The position numbers were made by a program, and so were the translations under genes. Shown piece after piece: positions 22,969-24,422 of a DNA stretch of 24,422 nt (its first letter is position 1; each line of letters opens with the position of its first letter). The notes under the pieces were generated by a model. That model saw only the letters and a program-made list of their open reading frames with translations. It did not search any database and was not told where the DNA came from. The DNA comes from CAZGZD01 sp964530005. GTDB lineage: Bacteria; Patescibacteriota; Microgenomatia; UBA1406; GWC2-37-13. Location: NCBI GenBank assembly GCA_964530005.1, contig CAZGZD010000015.1, positions 1 through 24,422 of the forward strand, in the 5' to 3' direction.

Positions 22969-23619
22969 TCAATTTGGCCACCCGTCTTTGTTATGTAGCT
23001 CAGCCTCAATCTGAAGTTCTTTTTCATTGCCTATTATAGTATAGGGGACATAGTATATCTGCTTCTCCTTATTAAAGTCTTGAGTAATATGTTCGGGTGT
23101 CCATTGTTTTTGATTGACGCGGATTCTGGCTTGATCTACGCCTGTATTTGCAACTGTATGAACTCCAATATAGATTTTCGATCCTGCACTTAATGTGGCT
23201 ACTCGCTTATTATCTATCTCAGCCCAGTCCTGAGAGTAGATACTCACGCCTTGTGATTTAAGCGTTTGCTGATTTTGCGCGGGTACGACCGAAGGTAAAT
23301 CTTGGGTAGTTTGCTTCTGGTTGTTTACTCGGCTGAGGCCATAAACTGAGACTATTCCAAATATAATCAGGAAAGCACCCGTAAGTATGATGGGAAGCAT
23401 ACTTGGTTTTTTGACATTTTCCTGTGTATTTTGTTGAATTTGAATTGGAGTATAGTGTACGTTTACTTTACTTTCTTTAAAATCAGGGATAATTGGTTTG
23501 CTTTTGTTGCTTTGATCTCGCTTAAAAAGACGAATTTCATAGACAAGCGCAGCGAGAGTAAGAATAAAAAAAACAATACCAATTTTATTGAGTGAATCAA
23601 CAATAGCCAGAGCATTCAT
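22969..23619 (-). CDS. Two-span membrane protein, unknown function
   Basis: The 216-residue product has a hydrophobic segment near 12-30 and another near 74-95 (MLPIILTGAFLIIFGIVSVYGL). A basic, Gln/Asn-rich cytosolic loop lies between them. The C-terminal half (about 100-216) is probably outside and looks beta-rich: GVSIYSQDWAEI, KIYIGVHTVANTGVDQARIRVN, YYVPYTIIGNEKELQIEAEL. The second part reads like a receptor or Ig-like domain handling an extracellular ligand, but I recognise no family. It sits between the two PPVTG-tailed proteins on the same strand, with gaps of 36 and 29 bases, suggesting a shared envelope role. TACAAT ends 10 bases before ATG. Confidence 0.75.
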   Translation of the reverse strand: MNALAIVDSLNKIGIVFFILTLAALVYEIRLFKRDQSNKSKPIIPDFKESKVNVHYTPIQIQQNTQENVKKPSMLPIILTGAFLIIFGIVSVYGLSRVNNQKQTTQDLPSVVPAQNQQTLKSQGVSIYSQDWAEIDNKRVATLSAGSKIYIGVHTVANTGVDQARIRVNQKQWTPEHITQDFNKEKQIYYVPYTIIGNEKELQIEAELHNKDGWPN

Positions 23620-23629
23620 ATGTAGATTT

Positions 23630-23659
23630 ATTGTAGCCGTTTTTATACCTAAAAGGCAA
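23630..23659 (-). promoter_or_regulatory. Promoter of the 23619 gene
   Basis: On the minus strand TTGCCT (23659-23654), an 18-base spacer and TACAAT (23635-23630) lie 10 bases before ATG 23619, predicting a leader of about 4 bases. The -35 overlaps the end of the upstream gene. Confidence 0.42.
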
Positions 23660-24422
23660 GTAGTAAGCCAAGGCCAACAATGATGAGAGCGGTACTTGCA
23701 AATACAAACGGAAGAGGAGACGCTCCCGTAACTGGTGGTGAGGGTGAAAGATTGGTCACAAGGGTTGGAGTGGGAGTCGCTGTTGGTGCAAGGGTTGGAG
23801 ATGCTTCAGGCGTTGCTTCACCCAAGACCTGTTCTCCACTCTTTGCGATTGTGAAGGAAGATGTCTTCACGACTGATTTATTTTGATTATCTCGAGTGGA
23901 TATTGTCAGTGTATATTCACCAGGTGATAGATTGCGCACATCATCTGCTTTCCATGTGCCATCTGACCCAACTCGTGTACGAGTATTTATGGTCTTCTTT
24001 TGACCGACTATGGTAAGCGCAATATTGAATTCTGGTACACCCGTTCCTTTTATAAGAGGGTTAGCTGAAGGAATAATGGCATTTCTTTTAGGAAATGTAA
24101 TTTGAACAGAATTTACTTCTTTTGGAGTTTGGTTGCTGGCTGATAGTACGCTTCCGCTACTTGCACCAAGCTCATAATTTTTTCCAAGCTCTATAGTTGG
24201 GAGTTGACTTATTGAGTTGACAGTTGATTTAATAGTAGACGTATTATTCTCATCGTAGATTGAAATTGTGATTAATTGACTATCTGACAATACCTTCAAT
24301 CCCTTTGTCTTCGAATCAATTACGAAGTTAAATGGTATGAGCCATTCCCCACTACCCTTTGTAAGGGTTGATAGGGGATAAGCTCCATCAATCATTGCAA
24401 CAACTATAGCGTCTTCAACAGG
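23649..24422 (-). CDS. Surface Ig-like protein with C-terminal PPVTG tail (5' end outside window)
   Basis: The minus-strand frame is open from the right edge to the stop at 23649-23651 and encodes the last 257 residues of a longer protein. The internal ATG at 24395 is not a credible start, because coding continues above it (PVEDAIVVA precedes it). The visible part has a first beta-rich region (FNFVIDSKTKGLKVLSDSQLITIS). An Ig-like domain follows (about 108-195 of the visible part: SVQITFPKRNAIIPSANPLIKGTG, ALTIVGQKKTINTRTRV, LSPGEYTLTIST). Then come a Pro/Thr/Ala-rich linker, PPVTG and a terminal hydrophobic segment ending LLLAF. It is probably exported and surface-attached. The Ig-like pattern resembles that of the 14841 gene product. 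Confidence 0.78.
   Translation of the reverse strand, partial: PVEDAIVVAMIDGAYPLSTLTKGSGEWLIPFNFVIDSKTKGLKVLSDSQLITISIYDENNTSTIKSTVNSISQLPTIELGKNYELGASSGSVLSASNQTPKEVNSVQITFPKRNAIIPSANPLIKGTGVPEFNIALTIVGQKKTINTRTRVGSDGTWKADDVRNLSPGEYTLTISTRDNQNKSVVKTSSFTIAKSGEQVLGEATPEASPTLAPTATPTPTLVTNLSPSPPVTGASPLPFVFASTALIIVGLGLLLAF

Noticed and set aside
23740..23830. Repetitive GTTGG/GTTGC-type DNA considered as a tandem repeat or CRISPR remnant
   Set aside because: It simply encodes the Pro/Thr/Ala-rich linker (TPTPT, ATPEAS); unit lengths are irregular and there are no spacers.

Overview
The window looks like a chromosomal segment from a Candidate Phyla Radiation (Patescibacteria) bacterium, most likely Microgenomates-like; that lineage is an inference from gene content, not a database result. 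The signs are very tight gene packing (ATGA overlaps, convergent genes sharing coding bases), an alanyl-tRNA synthetase lacking its C-terminal domain, a class I (archaeal-type) lysyl-tRNA synthetase, a short archaeal-length triosephosphate isomerase, and several small membrane-anchored envelope proteins of unknown role. TGA is used as a normal stop. I saw no mobile element, CRISPR array, rRNA or prophage, and no stretch over 300 bases without a gene.

Layout. 1-1396: pyrimidine synthesis, with a partial dihydroorotate dehydrogenase-like gene (minus) divergent from pyrF (plus), then an unrecognised 233-residue protein. 2151-9891: a lysine block with lysS and an HD-domain gene (minus), dapL-lysA (plus), dapA/dapB and lysC (minus). 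Together these cover aspartate phosphorylation, the two dihydrodipicolinate steps, direct transamination to LL-diaminopimelate, decarboxylation to lysine, and charging of tRNA-Lys. asd and dapF are not in the window. 9955-10949: greA, tRNA-Glu(CUC) and a tiny membrane protein. 11066-14822: a membrane-anchored thioredoxin/DsbA-like protein, alaS and an ADP/ATP-dependent NAD(P)HX dehydratase. 14841-20595: two exported proteins, secA and, convergent with it, a UvrD/PcrA-type helicase. 20623-24422: tpiA, a LytR-CpsA-Psr protein and three membrane/envelope proteins, two with matching C-terminal PPVTG-plus-hydrophobic tails.

The strongest regulatory signal is at the starts of genes. Almost none has a Shine-Dalgarno sequence, while many have a -10 hexamer only about 5-13 bases before ATG, which predicts leaderless or nearly leaderless mRNAs. 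Divergent pairs often share one symmetric or overlapping -10 region. greA is the exception: it has a leader of about 50 bases that ends in a terminator-like hairpin and U-run directly against its start codon, and that hairpin also holds the only Shine-Dalgarno-like sequence I found. This is my best candidate for an undescribed regulatory element here.
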